In this document: piece after piece, positions 15,282-23,955 of the stretch | Numbering within the stretch: position 1 is the first letter of the stretch | Layout: each line of letters opens with the position of its first letter | Assembly: GCA_013152945.1 (NCBI GenBank) | Contig: JAADFL010000095.1 | Coordinates: 1 to 63,613 of the forward strand | DNA length: 63,613 nt | Reading direction: 5' to 3' | Origin: Deltaproteobacteria bacterium | Lineage (GTDB): Bacteria; Myxococcota_A; JAADFL01 | Notes under the pieces: generated by a model | Told to the model about the DNA's origin: nothing | The model's input: only the letters and a program-made list of their open reading frames with translations | The model's database searches: none | Translations under genes and position numbers: made by a program

Positions 15282-17117
15282 TCAGTGCCCGCCGCCCTTG
15301 GGGACAGCATTCCATATCCTGGTAAGCAGGAAAAATCCTATGATAGCAAAAGGAAGCAGAAACATGGGCCAGTAGCTCCATGACTTGGTGGTAAGGAATC
15401 CAAGGGATATGCTCTGTACGGCCGTGCCCAGGTACACGAAGCCGTCAATCATTCCAACCGCAGTAGCAGCACCCTTACTGCCGCCGAAATCCATGGTAGC
15501 GGTTCCGGACAATAGGCCGTGAGTGCCTATTACTCCGAAAGACACCAGGAAGACAATTATCCCCAGGAGGTAAGGGGTCATGGTCAGAACCGGTCCTGCC
15601 CCGATTCTTCTTTTCTCGCCGGCCCTTGCGCTCGTCTTGTTATCTTTTAATGTAAGGTCCAGCAGTTCGCCGTTTCGGCGCACCTTAATGTTTATCAGTC
15701 CATTGGAAGGCACAATACCGGGTTTCATGGCCTTGGGCCTGGAAGAACACATACACCTGGCAGTATCCCACCTGACTCCTTTACCAATACATTTGGACGG
15801 GATACATGCGATTGTCCTTGCAACATCGGTCCATGTCCTGAAGCCGGTCTTGCCCTGGATCTGGACAATCTCGTCCCCGTTCTTCAAAGGCGATCCTTGC
15901 CTAACCCATCCTACTTTCGGCTCCGTCCCTCCGAGAAAAAAGAACATACCTATCACACAGACAGTAAGCAGCAGGTAAAGGCCTGCCGCAGCCGGCGCCC
16001 TCCTGCTCTGGAAAAACAAGTCACTGACCCAACCCGCGACGTTTCCGCCTATCACGCCGGCCACGAACAACATGCCGCCCCACCCTGCCTGCATAAAAGG
16101 AGCAAGGGCGACCAGGCCGCCGGAGATCAACAGCCATGCCCTTTTCTTGCCTTTTGCCCTTACGGACAACACAAACAACACGGCGGCAACGGCAAAAACC
16201 ACGACAACGAGTTCCCAGTTCCCCCAGGAACCGTGCCTCAACGGATGCTCCCCGGGAAGTGCCCATACCTCCTTGGTATAAAAGGGAAACCAGTGCATTA
16301 CGCCGTTTCGAAGGACTCCTGTGCAGAACTCGATTAATGCCACCGTTATGATGATTGGATGGGTAAGAATCCTCTTGATGAGCTTAAAGACGGGTTCATC
16401 CCCCTTTTGTCCTGAAGATGCATCACCTGTGTCAAAGTCCTCGAAACCGGCTTGGCCCGGACGATCCTTCAGGATGACCAGTTCCACTACAGCCAGGCTG
16501 CCCAGTAAAATACTCGGCAGGAAAAAGACCCACCACGTGGGAGTCGCTTCCTTGGATCCGGGTTTGGAAAGCATTTCCAGGAACCAATCGTTGACTGTAA
16601 ATGCGAAAAATATGCCCGAAGCGATCATGGTTCCGAAAATTCCGGAAAATCCTCCCCTTTCCCGGACATGGAACCAGTGTGCGTTCACCTTAACTATGGA
16701 CACTGCTCCAAAACTTTGAAAGTACATGTTCATACTGTACAGCAAAGCCATGGCAGGTACGAGCGGTATTGTGATCAGTCCCGGGTAAAGCACCTTGATC
16801 CTGATGAACAACCCAAGCAGGAAATTCATTACCGCCGAACCTATGGCAGCCGCCAAAATGCCCTTTTTCCCGCCGAGCTTGTCGACCAGGGGACCATTGA
16901 GCAGGAATGCAAAGGCATAAACCATTGTTCCTGCCCCGAAAATCAGGCCGAAGTCCTCCTTTGTCATTAGGTCGCCGAGGTTGTTCTTTGCTACCGTTAG
17001 ATTGTATCGTCCCATGTAAAGCATGGCATAGGTCAGTCCGAGAGGAAACCAGTTCAAGAAACGTCTTGTCTTAAAGGCCGGAGTGTGTTGAATCACGAGT
17101 TCACTTTCAAGGTTCAA
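15282..17117 (-). CDS. GlpT/UhpT-like MFS transporter with an embedded PDZ-like domain
   Basis: A protein of 611 residues, longer than the ~450 of ordinary organophosphate:phosphate antiporters. The N-terminal half has the OPA-type start (LGLTYAMLYMGRYNLTVAKN), the loop DKLGGKKG and further helices to ~220; the second half resumes at ~250. Between a helix at ~378-396 and one at ~510 there is an insert of about 100 residues: GWVRQGSPLKNGDEIVQIQG then a TWTDVARTI helix and INIKVRRNGELLDLTLK, which is the beta-strand and carboxylate-loop layout of a PDZ domain. TTG start at 17117 with GGAGG five bases before. Neighbours are the editing-domain gene and the AMMECR1 gene in the same direction. A periplasmic peptide-sensing role for the insert is inference. 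Confidence 0.8.
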   Translation of the reverse strand: MNLESELVIQHTPAFKTRRFLNWFPLGLTYAMLYMGRYNLTVAKNNLGDLMTKEDFGLIFGAGTMVYAFAFLLNGPLVDKLGGKKGILAAAIGSAVMNFLLGLFIRIKVLYPGLITIPLVPAMALLYSMNMYFQSFGAVSIVKVNAHWFHVRERGGFSGIFGTMIASGIFFAFTVNDWFLEMLSKPGSKEATPTWWVFFLPSILLGSLAVVELVILKDRPGQAGFEDFDTGDASSGQKGDEPVFKLIKRILTHPIIITVALIEFCTGVLRNGVMHWFPFYTKEVWALPGEHPLRHGSWGNWELVVVVFAVAAVLFVLSVRAKGKKRAWLLISGGLVALAPFMQAGWGGMLFVAGVIGGNVAGWVSDLFFQSRRAPAAAGLYLLLTVCVIGMFFFLGGTEPKVGWVRQGSPLKNGDEIVQIQGKTGFRTWTDVARTIACIPSKCIGKGVRWDTARCMCSSRPKAMKPGIVPSNGLINIKVRRNGELLDLTLKDNKTSARAGEKRRIGAGPVLTMTPYLLGIIVFLVSFGVIGTHGLLSGTATMDFGGSKGAATAVGMIDGFVYLGTAVQSISLGFLTTKSWSYWPMFLLPFAIIGFFLLTRIWNAVPKGGGH

Positions 17118-17168
17118 ACTTTCCTCCTATTGCAAGGCTGCTATTTCAATAATTATGCCTACAACAAT

Positions 17169-17579
17169 CTAAAATTCCTTGAAGACCCTGGCCAACGGCA
17201 CTCCGGGAGCGCTGAAATCCAGGTTGTTGAACCAGCCATATGGAGTTTCGACCACTTGGTACCCGGATCCCTCGATCCGCTCCTTGGCCCTTGACAGCAT
17301 GTCCCGGGCGAATTGCGGATCCGCCTTGGCTTCTGCAAGATGTGAAAACGAGTGCAGGACTATGAGCTTGGTATCCCACTTGCCTGCAAGCCATTTAAGG
17401 TTCTTGACCAACTTGGTCTCCACCTTGGATGCATTATCCTGGTCTTTGGGCTCGATATGTATGAACCCTGCTACCGCCTTTCGCACTTCTCCTTGTTCCG
17501 CGTTTTCGCTTCCCTGGTCAAGACCTCTTGTTGTAGGCACCCATTTCAGCCGGTCGACAAAGAGCATAAGCATCCTCAT
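17169..17579 (-). CDS. free-standing archaeal-type ThrRS editing domain
   Basis: A protein of 136 residues with the fold markers of the tRNA-Thr editing domain (PF08915 type): MLMLFVDRLKWVP at the start, IVLHSFSHLAEAKADPQFA in the middle and PYGWFNNLDFSAPGVPLARV at the end. In archaeal threonyl-tRNA synthetases this domain removes mischarged serine from tRNA-Thr. A stand-alone copy in a bacterium suggests a trans-editing factor, or reuse of the D-aminoacyl-tRNA-deacylase-like fold. ATG 17579 has a GAGGTGA ribosome site and the gene leads the minus-strand operon with the MFS, AMMECR1 and MMPL genes. Nothing else about translation is encoded nearby. Confidence 0.8.
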   Translation of the reverse strand: MRMLMLFVDRLKWVPTTRGLDQGSENAEQGEVRKAVAGFIHIEPKDQDNASKVETKLVKNLKWLAGKWDTKLIVLHSFSHLAEAKADPQFARDMLSRAKERIEGSGYQVVETPYGWFNNLDFSAPGVPLARVFKEF

Positions 17580-17826
17580 TGCATCTCACCTCGTAATCCC
17601 TTCGTGCTTGTAACCTGGCTTTGCAAAGATCAACTATTTCGAACATCCAGGAATCACGCCTCCTGGATTTTTTATCACCGGTTCAAATATCACCAATTCA
17701 AATATCAATGTTAAGGTCGTTTCCATAGGTTTGTAAAGCTGCTTTTCTGCGGGCATACCAAGATTTTGAATAAATTGATATCAGTTTTTGTCTGTCTCTT
17801 TTTCTTTGGTACCGAAAAATAACATG

Positions 17827-19551
17827 TTACAAGCTTGCAAAAGATGCGTCCCTGCGAAAGCTCAGACCGCCGCCCAGGTAGACTACATGCTCAAAACCGT
17901 AATTCTTGAACATCCTTGCAGCTTCGTACGACCTGGTACCCCTTGCACACACGAAAAGTATATTCTCTTCCTTGTTTAAATCACTGATTTTCGAACGCAG
18001 TTTTCCAAGGGGAATGGATAAAATAGGAGCAGTGCTGCTTTCAACCGGGTGACTCCCTGCCTCCGATGGTTCGCGCACGTCGATGATTTTTTCAGCATTT
18101 AACGGCGAAACCGGAGGAATGGGCCTTAGCCCGTCTTGTTCGGCGTTCAACACGGCAGCGCCAAGAAAATGTAGTGCGCTCACAGCACCGCTGTACGGAG
18201 GCGCATAGGCCGTATCCAGGTCCAGCAGGTCTGCTGCGTTTGCAGCTCTTTGAAGCAATGAAGACATGACATCCACTTCCCGCACCACCTCGCCCTGCCC
18301 TATAGCCTGCAATCCAAGCAAGCTCATGTCACTGGTTCGATAGACGAGCTTGAAATGGATTTCCCTGGTCTCAGGGTAGTAATGAGCCTTGTCATTGAAG
18401 GTTCCCCACACGCTGTTGCATTCAATTCCGAGCATCTCTGCCTGTGCCTTTGTCAGGCCGGTGCGTCCCACGTTCAAATCGAATACCTTGACAGCGCTTG
18501 AACCTGTTATAGGACCGGCCTTTCGCCTTCGACCGGCAAGGTTGTCGCCAATTAATCTGCCGTGTCGATTCGCCAATGATCCCAGGGGAAGATATACACG
18601 TTCGCCTGTAAGGCAGTGAACCACGGATATGCAATCTCCTGCTGCATACACATCCGGATGGCTGGTTTGCATGTACTCGTCTACTATTAAAGCCCCATTC
18701 GGCAAGGCATTCAGCCCGGCCTCGACTCCAAATTCCGTACAAGGCACGACCCCCAGCGCACATACTGCTGCATCGGCTTTAACCTTCCGGCCTGATTCGA
18801 GCATCACCTCGACGCCCCGGTCCATCTCTTCAATGGACATGACTTTCTTGCCCAACACCAATTCGACTTCCTGTTCTTTCAACTGGGAGTGAACCAAGGC
18901 GGCCATTTCCTCGTCAAGCACACCGGGCAATACCTGGGGCATCGCCTCTATCAGTGTCACCCGGGCGCCCCACATGGCGCTGAAAGCCTCGGCAGTCTCA
19001 CAACCGATGAAACCTCCGCCGATGACCACGACACTTTCTATTTGCCCGGTTTCAAGACCATGCTTTAGAGTACGTACATCCCGGGGCGTTTTCATTGCGC
19101 GGATTCGCTTCGAATCAACAGGAATATTGAAAGGATCCATGGCCTTTGCGCCCGTGGTCAGCACGAGCTTATCAAAATCGATACGCATTCTCTCGCCTGA
19201 TGCAATATCTATTACTTCCACTAACTTCTCATCAAGGTCCAAACGGTCTGCACAAAGGCCGCATCTTACCTCGACTCCCTTGAAGTTCTCGAAAAAAGCC
19301 TGGTCACGAAGCACATCGTAAGATGTCTTTCGAAGATCTTCCCCTGAATCAATATCTCCTGCAAGCACGTATGGCAAGCCGCATGCACCCACCGAGATCT
19401 CCGCCGTGCTGTCGATTACAAGTATTCGTGCATCGGGCATAAGGCGCCTGGCCCTGCAGGCTGCCCGCATACCTGCGGCGGATGCACCGATTACAACTAT
19501 CCTGGTCCCCTTTGTTTTACCAAGTTCTCCATTCAATTCGCTGTCTGCCAT
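17827..19551 (-). CDS. CoA-disulfide reductase-rhodanese fusion (CoADR-RHD)
   Basis: The protein has 574 residues. FAD-binding site IVVIGASAAGMRAACRARR at 18-36, redox-active Cys57 in GACGLPYVLAGD, NAD(P)H site VVVIGGGFIGCETAEAF, the second FAD motif YAAGDC, then a dimerisation domain and, from about 480, a rhodanese domain with IDVREPSEAG and the active loop CARGTRS. Fusions of this kind reduce CoA disulfides, CoA persulfides or polysulfide and are found in anaerobes that handle elemental sulfur. The gene stands alone on the minus strand with GGAGCTTTAGG before the ATG. A second oxidoreductase of the same family, without the rhodanese part, is at 56117. Confidence 0.92.
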   Translation of the reverse strand: MADSELNGELGKTKGTRIVVIGASAAGMRAACRARRLMPDARILVIDSTAEISVGACGLPYVLAGDIDSGEDLRKTSYDVLRDQAFFENFKGVEVRCGLCADRLDLDEKLVEVIDIASGERMRIDFDKLVLTTGAKAMDPFNIPVDSKRIRAMKTPRDVRTLKHGLETGQIESVVVIGGGFIGCETAEAFSAMWGARVTLIEAMPQVLPGVLDEEMAALVHSQLKEQEVELVLGKKVMSIEEMDRGVEVMLESGRKVKADAAVCALGVVPCTEFGVEAGLNALPNGALIVDEYMQTSHPDVYAAGDCISVVHCLTGERVYLPLGSLANRHGRLIGDNLAGRRRKAGPITGSSAVKVFDLNVGRTGLTKAQAEMLGIECNSVWGTFNDKAHYYPETREIHFKLVYRTSDMSLLGLQAIGQGEVVREVDVMSSLLQRAANAADLLDLDTAYAPPYSGAVSALHFLGAAVLNAEQDGLRPIPPVSPLNAEKIIDVREPSEAGSHPVESSTAPILSIPLGKLRSKISDLNKEENILFVCARGTRSYEAARMFKNYGFEHVVYLGGGLSFRRDASFASL

Positions 19552-19704
19552 AACCTAAAGCTCCTTTCACATGTTGCGCCTACAATCTGCCATATCCGAC
19601 TATCATACAGCATGTTTCATCGCAACCGGGCAAACTGCGAATTTGAATAAACAAGGAAAGAAAAGTGCAATGGCCGGTCAAGGCTAACTATCGGTTATCA
19701 CGTT

Positions 19705-19809
19705 AGAATTTAACCCTCCGTCCCCGTTTGCCCCCCGTTTGCCTTTCACTAGAATTTAACCCTCCGTCCCCGTTTGCTCCTGCCCGTTTGCCCCCCGTTT
19801 GCCTTTCAC
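19705..19809. repeat. tandem repeat with CCTCCGTCCCCGTTTGCC core
   Basis: The block TTAACCCTCCGTCCCCGTTTG followed by CCCCCCGTTTGCCTTTCAC occurs twice in a row between the CoADR and EEP genes. The CCTCCGTCCCC core is the same as that of the arrays at 25561-25803, 61058-61226 and 62283-62312. Confidence 0.8.
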
Positions 19810-19815
19810 CATTAC

Positions 19816-20868
19816 CTAGCGTATCTTTAATTCCGCTATTATTGGCAAGTGATCCGAAAGTCCCGCGCCTTTATTATCAACACCAGCCGTTATCACTTTC
19901 ATACTGGAAAGCGAATAGAACAAATAATCGAGTCTCCTCGATGGCGCCTGCGAAGGAAAAGTCAATGATGGAATATCAGATGATGGACCGGTCCGTCCTT
20001 TCAGGCTGAAGGTTTCGATCGCCTCTGAAAATCCCTTCATGTTTCGCATTATTTGGATCGTTGAATCACCCCTGAAATCAGCTCCTGGCTCATCCGGGAA
20101 CCCGTTTTTCTTCGGTGCCTCCGGCGGTATCGAGTTGAAATCACCGAGGACCAATGTGAGGGGCAGTTCCTGTGATGCTACACGTTTTGTCAACATGCGG
20201 GCTTGCAGCATCCTGTTTTCGATATTGAAAGCTTCGAGGTGCACGTTGAATATACGCATTTTTCCACTTGGGCCCAGGCTTACGTCTACCTGCTGTATGG
20301 CCCTGTGCAGGTAGAACAAGTTGTATAACAGGCTGTTCGTCCCGGGTTGCGGCAGAAGGTACCTCATGTTGTGTTCCAGGGGAAACCTGGATAATACACA
20401 TTGCCCCGAGTGCATCCTGCCATAATGCTGGTTGGGCGGCCAATAAGGATAAGGGATGTACCTATTGTGCCATGTAGTTACGCATGCATAGTTTGAAAGA
20501 CCGGTGGCCTTTGCCAGGTACTCGGCTTCATTTATCCGCCAAGTGCGGTGAGAATCAAAGTCCACCTCCTGCAAGGCTGCAAGGTCGACGCCGCTGTTCC
20601 TGATGAAAAAAGCAATCTTGTCAAGGAAACCCTGTATGGCAACCTTTTCGCGAAGGTCTCCAATGTCGTCGACCGGTCCTCGGCCATAAGCGATATTGAA
20701 AGTCATCACCTTGAGGTTGGAAGGCAACGATTTGGAAGCATCGTTTCCTGAACCCGAAGAGACTACGGGACAATCGGATATTTCTTTTCCAATCGACGGC
20801 CGGCTGGCCCACAGTACAAATATCACGAAAAGAACCAGCACCGAAAAGGCTGTCATCAAAACAATCAT
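19816..20868 (-). CDS. membrane-anchored endonuclease/exonuclease/phosphatase-family protein
   Basis: About 350 residues from ATG 20868; a longer frame opens at TTG 20937 but lacks a good ribosome site. A single hydrophobic anchor (IVLMTAFSVLVLFVIFVLWA) precedes the catalytic domain. The motifs of the EEP fold are all present: VMTFNIAYG, LQEVD, LVLGDFNS and the terminal LSDHLPI. EEP enzymes cleave phosphodiesters in DNA, sphingomyelin or phosphoinositides; the extracytoplasmic location favours a lipid or nucleic-acid scavenging role. It is followed downstream by the repeat array at 19705 and has its own spacing from the discoidin lipoprotein gene, which lies 94 bp upstream in the same direction. 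Confidence 0.88.
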   Translation of the reverse strand: MIVLMTAFSVLVLFVIFVLWASRPSIGKEISDCPVVSSGSGNDASKSLPSNLKVMTFNIAYGRGPVDDIGDLREKVAIQGFLDKIAFFIRNSGVDLAALQEVDFDSHRTWRINEAEYLAKATGLSNYACVTTWHNRYIPYPYWPPNQHYGRMHSGQCVLSRFPLEHNMRYLLPQPGTNSLLYNLFYLHRAIQQVDVSLGPSGKMRIFNVHLEAFNIENRMLQARMLTKRVASQELPLTLVLGDFNSIPPEAPKKNGFPDEPGADFRGDSTIQIMRNMKGFSEAIETFSLKGRTGPSSDIPSLTFPSQAPSRRLDYLFYSLSSMKVITAGVDNKGAGLSDHLPIIAELKIR

Positions 20869-20962
20869 TGCAATTCTCTTGGACAATTCACCAACCGATT
20901 GCCGACAACCGATCAGTAAAAAGACACATCCATGCAAATAATCGCAGCCATCGGCAATGACT

Positions 20963-21499
20963 CTAGTTATAGAAAGTCAATTCGGATATCGTTAAATCTC
21001 CCTGGTCGTTTATCACCGAGGTTACCCTTATTCTCCAGCGATCCGAGGAATGCGCCTCGAAAGAACCCGACCATTTCTCCTTTTGGTTGTCCTTGACTTC
21101 AAGGGCAACAGCCCAATCGTTGGTCACCGGGTCGAAGTACTCGATGAAAAAATCCTTTGGCACACCCTCTTTCTCCTGTACGGCACAAGTGAAAGATGCC
21201 TTCGAGAAACTCCGCGGTTCCGCGTACCTGGCCTCCAGCCAACCCTTCCATGTCGTCTCCGTGGCCATCCATCTGGTGTCGATCTTGCCGTCAAAGGCAA
21301 ACATGGCCCTGTAGCCTTCGCTGAATTGGCTCGAGGCTGTCGCATCCTGCACCACATCAAGCAGATTCCTTTTCTTGATGACCTTGCCGCCGCCACAGCT
21401 CGATAAAAGGGTAAAAATAAAAACAATAGTTGTTGTAAACAATATTCTTCGAACATATTTGATTGTAAAAGTGCGCACACCAAATCCAGTCACAGCCAT
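20963..21499 (-). CDS. lipoprotein with an F5/8 type C (discoidin)-like domain
   Basis: The protein has 178 residues. A signal peptide (FTTTIVFIFTLLSSC) ends in a lipobox, followed by GGG. Residues ~55-178 form a galactose-binding-like beta sandwich: TASSQFSEGYRAMFAFDGKI then DTRWMA is the classic discoidin opening (variable strand, DG, TRW), and WRIRVTSVINDQGDLTISEL is the closing strand pair. Such domains bind carbohydrates or membranes. GGGAGGCG precedes the ATG. It lies between the EEP gene and the sensor gene on the same strand; no operon overlap is seen. Confidence 0.85.
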   Translation of the reverse strand: MAVTGFGVRTFTIKYVRRILFTTTIVFIFTLLSSCGGGKVIKKRNLLDVVQDATASSQFSEGYRAMFAFDGKIDTRWMATETTWKGWLEARYAEPRSFSKASFTCAVQEKEGVPKDFFIEYFDPVTNDWAVALEVKDNQKEKWSGSFEAHSSDRWRIRVTSVINDQGDLTISELTFYN

Positions 21500-21522
21500 A
21501 ATTCGCCTCCCAGTAATTTTTT

Positions 21523-22968
21523 TTACTCTACCGGAAACGCCTTCAGTGCGGCCTTACCGCTGTCGGTCGATATTTCGAATCGCACGGCCTTGCATTTATG
21601 TCTTTCAGCCAGGAGCTTTTCATTGGTCTTAACCTTTGAAATGAACTTATCTTTTGAAATTCCCTTGATAGACTCGTTACACTCTTTCCTGGCTTTTATA
21701 TAATCCTCGAAAAGCTTGTCATAATAGTTTTCTTCACCCACTTGAGGAGCTGCCTTTTCATCGCTTTCGTGGCTTTCCGGCTTTGCGCCCTGTTCCCTTT
21801 CCTGTGCAGTATCCTTTTTCGCTTCTTGGATCGCATCATGGAACAGCAGGGAATCCTCCCAGCTATCTCCTGTTTCATTTTCATCAGGAAGTTCCTTGCC
21901 AAGTAAAATCGCCACCATGGCATTCAGAGAACCTCCGACTGCACCCAAGTCGCCGGGAGCTTCCTGGTCCCACTGGTAGTCCCTGTTTCCATGTATAATC
22001 TCCTGGGCGCCGTTGAACAGGGCTTCCAGCGGTTTTCTCATATTTCTAATGATCAACATGGCCCATCCCAGGAAGGCAAACAGGAGAGCTCCACCGATAA
22101 GATAAAGTTGGCTCTTTGCATGCTCGAGCGGGATATTCGCACGCGTAACCGACCGAAGCATTGCATAGGCTATCTTTTCACCTCCAACAGCCTGATTGAA
22201 ATCACTGAATACCGCCCAGTAGGTACCGGCAGGCAATTTTATCTTCCTGGGAGGCAAGTTGGTTCCTTCTTCCCCTTCGAAAACGGGCAATATCTCTTTC
22301 TTGTGATTATCCATGAATGTTTCCAGGGCCTTTGTATCATTGCCGGACATGGAGGATGCCAATATGCGGTCCTTATGAAGCAAGAAGAATTCGCCGCCCA
22401 GGAGCCTGACATTGTCCTTGGCTGTTTTCTTTCCCAGTGCATTCCCAACCACCAGGACCGCATCCACCTTTCCCTCACGTACAAAAGGCACTACTGATAC
22501 GAGCTGGTATTCTCCATTGAAGTACCAAATTCCCACCCCGGATTTTCCTTGTAATGCCTGGGCCACCATAGGCTCTTTGGATAGATCGGCTCCCTGGTAC
22601 TTGGCGTCGATGTTCCGGCCGATGGCTATTCCCTTGTTGTCGAGCACGATAAACAAATCAGCCTTTACTATGACCTGGGCCAGGACATGGGCTTCCTTGA
22701 AAACAGCGAAATGACGGTCTACAGGATCTTTTACATCAATAGCAGCAATCAATCTCTTTGTGAAGCACTTGGCCTTGACCTCTGTAATCTTGCGTTTAGC
22801 ATCCACTGCCTGCAGCTCATTGTAGATTTTCCGGGATCTGAAGGTGTCGTTTTTTACTCTGTTGTCATTTACTTTGGCAATATCGTTGAAAACATAGTAT
22901 TCATTCACCAGGCCGAATGACAGGAAGGACAAGAGCACCAACAAAATGATCTGTGGTCCAGGCTTCAT
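21523..22968 (-). CDS. MXAN_5187-family transmembrane sensor with Cache-like and HAMP-like domains
   Basis: The protein is 481 residues from ATG 22968. An N-terminal helix (IILLVLLSFLSFGLV) and a second near 285-310 enclose an extracytoplasmic domain of the Cache type (LFIVLDNKGIAIGRNIDA, EPMVAQALQGKSGVGIW). A HAMP-like segment follows (RNMRKPLEALFNGAQEIIHG), then an acidic linker and a conserved C-terminal helix block (YYDKLFEDYIKARKECNESI ... AERHKCKAVRFEISTDSGKA) that I recognise from MXAN_5187-type proteins of myxobacteria. No kinase, methyl-accepting or cyclase domain is present, so output is probably by protein contact. It stands alone on the minus strand with about 200 bp of non-coding sequence upstream, in which I see no feature. 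Confidence 0.75.
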   Translation of the reverse strand: MKPGPQIILLVLLSFLSFGLVNEYYVFNDIAKVNDNRVKNDTFRSRKIYNELQAVDAKRKITEVKAKCFTKRLIAAIDVKDPVDRHFAVFKEAHVLAQVIVKADLFIVLDNKGIAIGRNIDAKYQGADLSKEPMVAQALQGKSGVGIWYFNGEYQLVSVVPFVREGKVDAVLVVGNALGKKTAKDNVRLLGGEFFLLHKDRILASSMSGNDTKALETFMDNHKKEILPVFEGEEGTNLPPRKIKLPAGTYWAVFSDFNQAVGGEKIAYAMLRSVTRANIPLEHAKSQLYLIGGALLFAFLGWAMLIIRNMRKPLEALFNGAQEIIHGNRDYQWDQEAPGDLGAVGGSLNAMVAILLGKELPDENETGDSWEDSLLFHDAIQEAKKDTAQEREQGAKPESHESDEKAAPQVGEENYYDKLFEDYIKARKECNESIKGISKDKFISKVKTNEKLLAERHKCKAVRFEISTDSGKAALKAFPVE

Positions 22969-23169
22969 CAAAAACCCCCATACAAGCGATACAGGCCGCC
23001 AAAATAATTCTGATTGATATTACATATACCAGGCGTAACGGGCAAGAAAATAAAAGACTTATGCTCATAGACTCATATCCATAATTATTTTTTTGACCCT
23101 AAATTCACTGCATGAAGTTTAATAAAAACAAAATTTGAAACAGGAAACAAATGCTGTCAGTCGTATTCC

Positions 23170-23955
23170 TTACATTTCCTTGTTCAAATCGACATCAACA
23201 GCAGTCCAATCCGGAGGACCCGCATCGATATCGATACCGCTCGCCTTCCATGTAAGAGCATTCCCTTTTTTGTCCGCCCCCTTGACAAGGATCTCAACTG
23301 AAGTCGCATTATCCAGGCCGGAGAGATAAACATGACCCGGGTCCAGCTCAATATTCCGGTCGACTATGGTAGGAATGGTTCTTGTCGTGTCCAGCCCCGC
23401 CCCAATCAGGGTCACGGTCAGGTCATTGCCCATGACATCTTTCAATGCTTCCTCGTCAGGAAACAAGAGGTGCACCGTGCCCGGGTTAGAGGAACTCCTC
23501 GCGAGTTTCACCTCTAACTCGAGCCCCTGCTCCTCTGAATTCTTTTCCAGCTTGAAGGGTGCGCTCTCTCCGCCTGACAGTACCTCCATGGAAGAATCAA
23601 CAACCTCCACGTGAAGTTGGAGTTTCCTTCCCAATGGAATGCCCTTTAAAACAAGGAATCTCGATCCAAGGAAACATTTATTGTCCTGGGACATGCCGAC
23701 TTCTTCGACCGAGACGTCACCCACTGCATCAGTGGACCTCGTATCATGCACGAAAGCCACCATCCACGAGGAACCCAGGCAAATCGGGGCGGAACCTCCG
23801 GCCGAGCCTTCGATGAACCTTGCGACCACCCTTACTTGCACAGGTTCCGAGCCGCAAGACAATATCGCCGGCAGTACAATCGACAAACCGACGAAAGGCA
23901 GGATGGAGCACGGCCATCTTGCCATCATTTTCCCGATCCTCATCTTAAATCTCAT
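23170..23955 (-). CDS. hypothetical lipoprotein following the PEGA protein
   Basis: ATG 23955 overlaps the stop of the PEGA gene as ATGA, which fixes the start; a longer frame to 24090 exists but would be antisense-like. About 261 residues. After a charged leader the signal SILPFVGLSIVLPAILSC ends in a lipobox, then GSEPVQVRVVARFIEGSAG. The rest is beta-rich with repeated strand motifs (LVLKGIPLGRKLQLHVEVVD, ELDPGHVYLSGL) and no domain I can name. Translational coupling to the PEGA gene suggests the two products act together at the cell surface. Confidence 0.75.
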   Translation of the reverse strand: MRFKMRIGKMMARWPCSILPFVGLSIVLPAILSCGSEPVQVRVVARFIEGSAGGSAPICLGSSWMVAFVHDTRSTDAVGDVSVEEVGMSQDNKCFLGSRFLVLKGIPLGRKLQLHVEVVDSSMEVLSGGESAPFKLEKNSEEQGLELEVKLARSSSNPGTVHLLFPDEEALKDVMGNDLTVTLIGAGLDTTRTIPTIVDRNIELDPGHVYLSGLDNATSVEILVKGADKKGNALTWKASGIDIDAGPPDWTAVDVDLNKEM

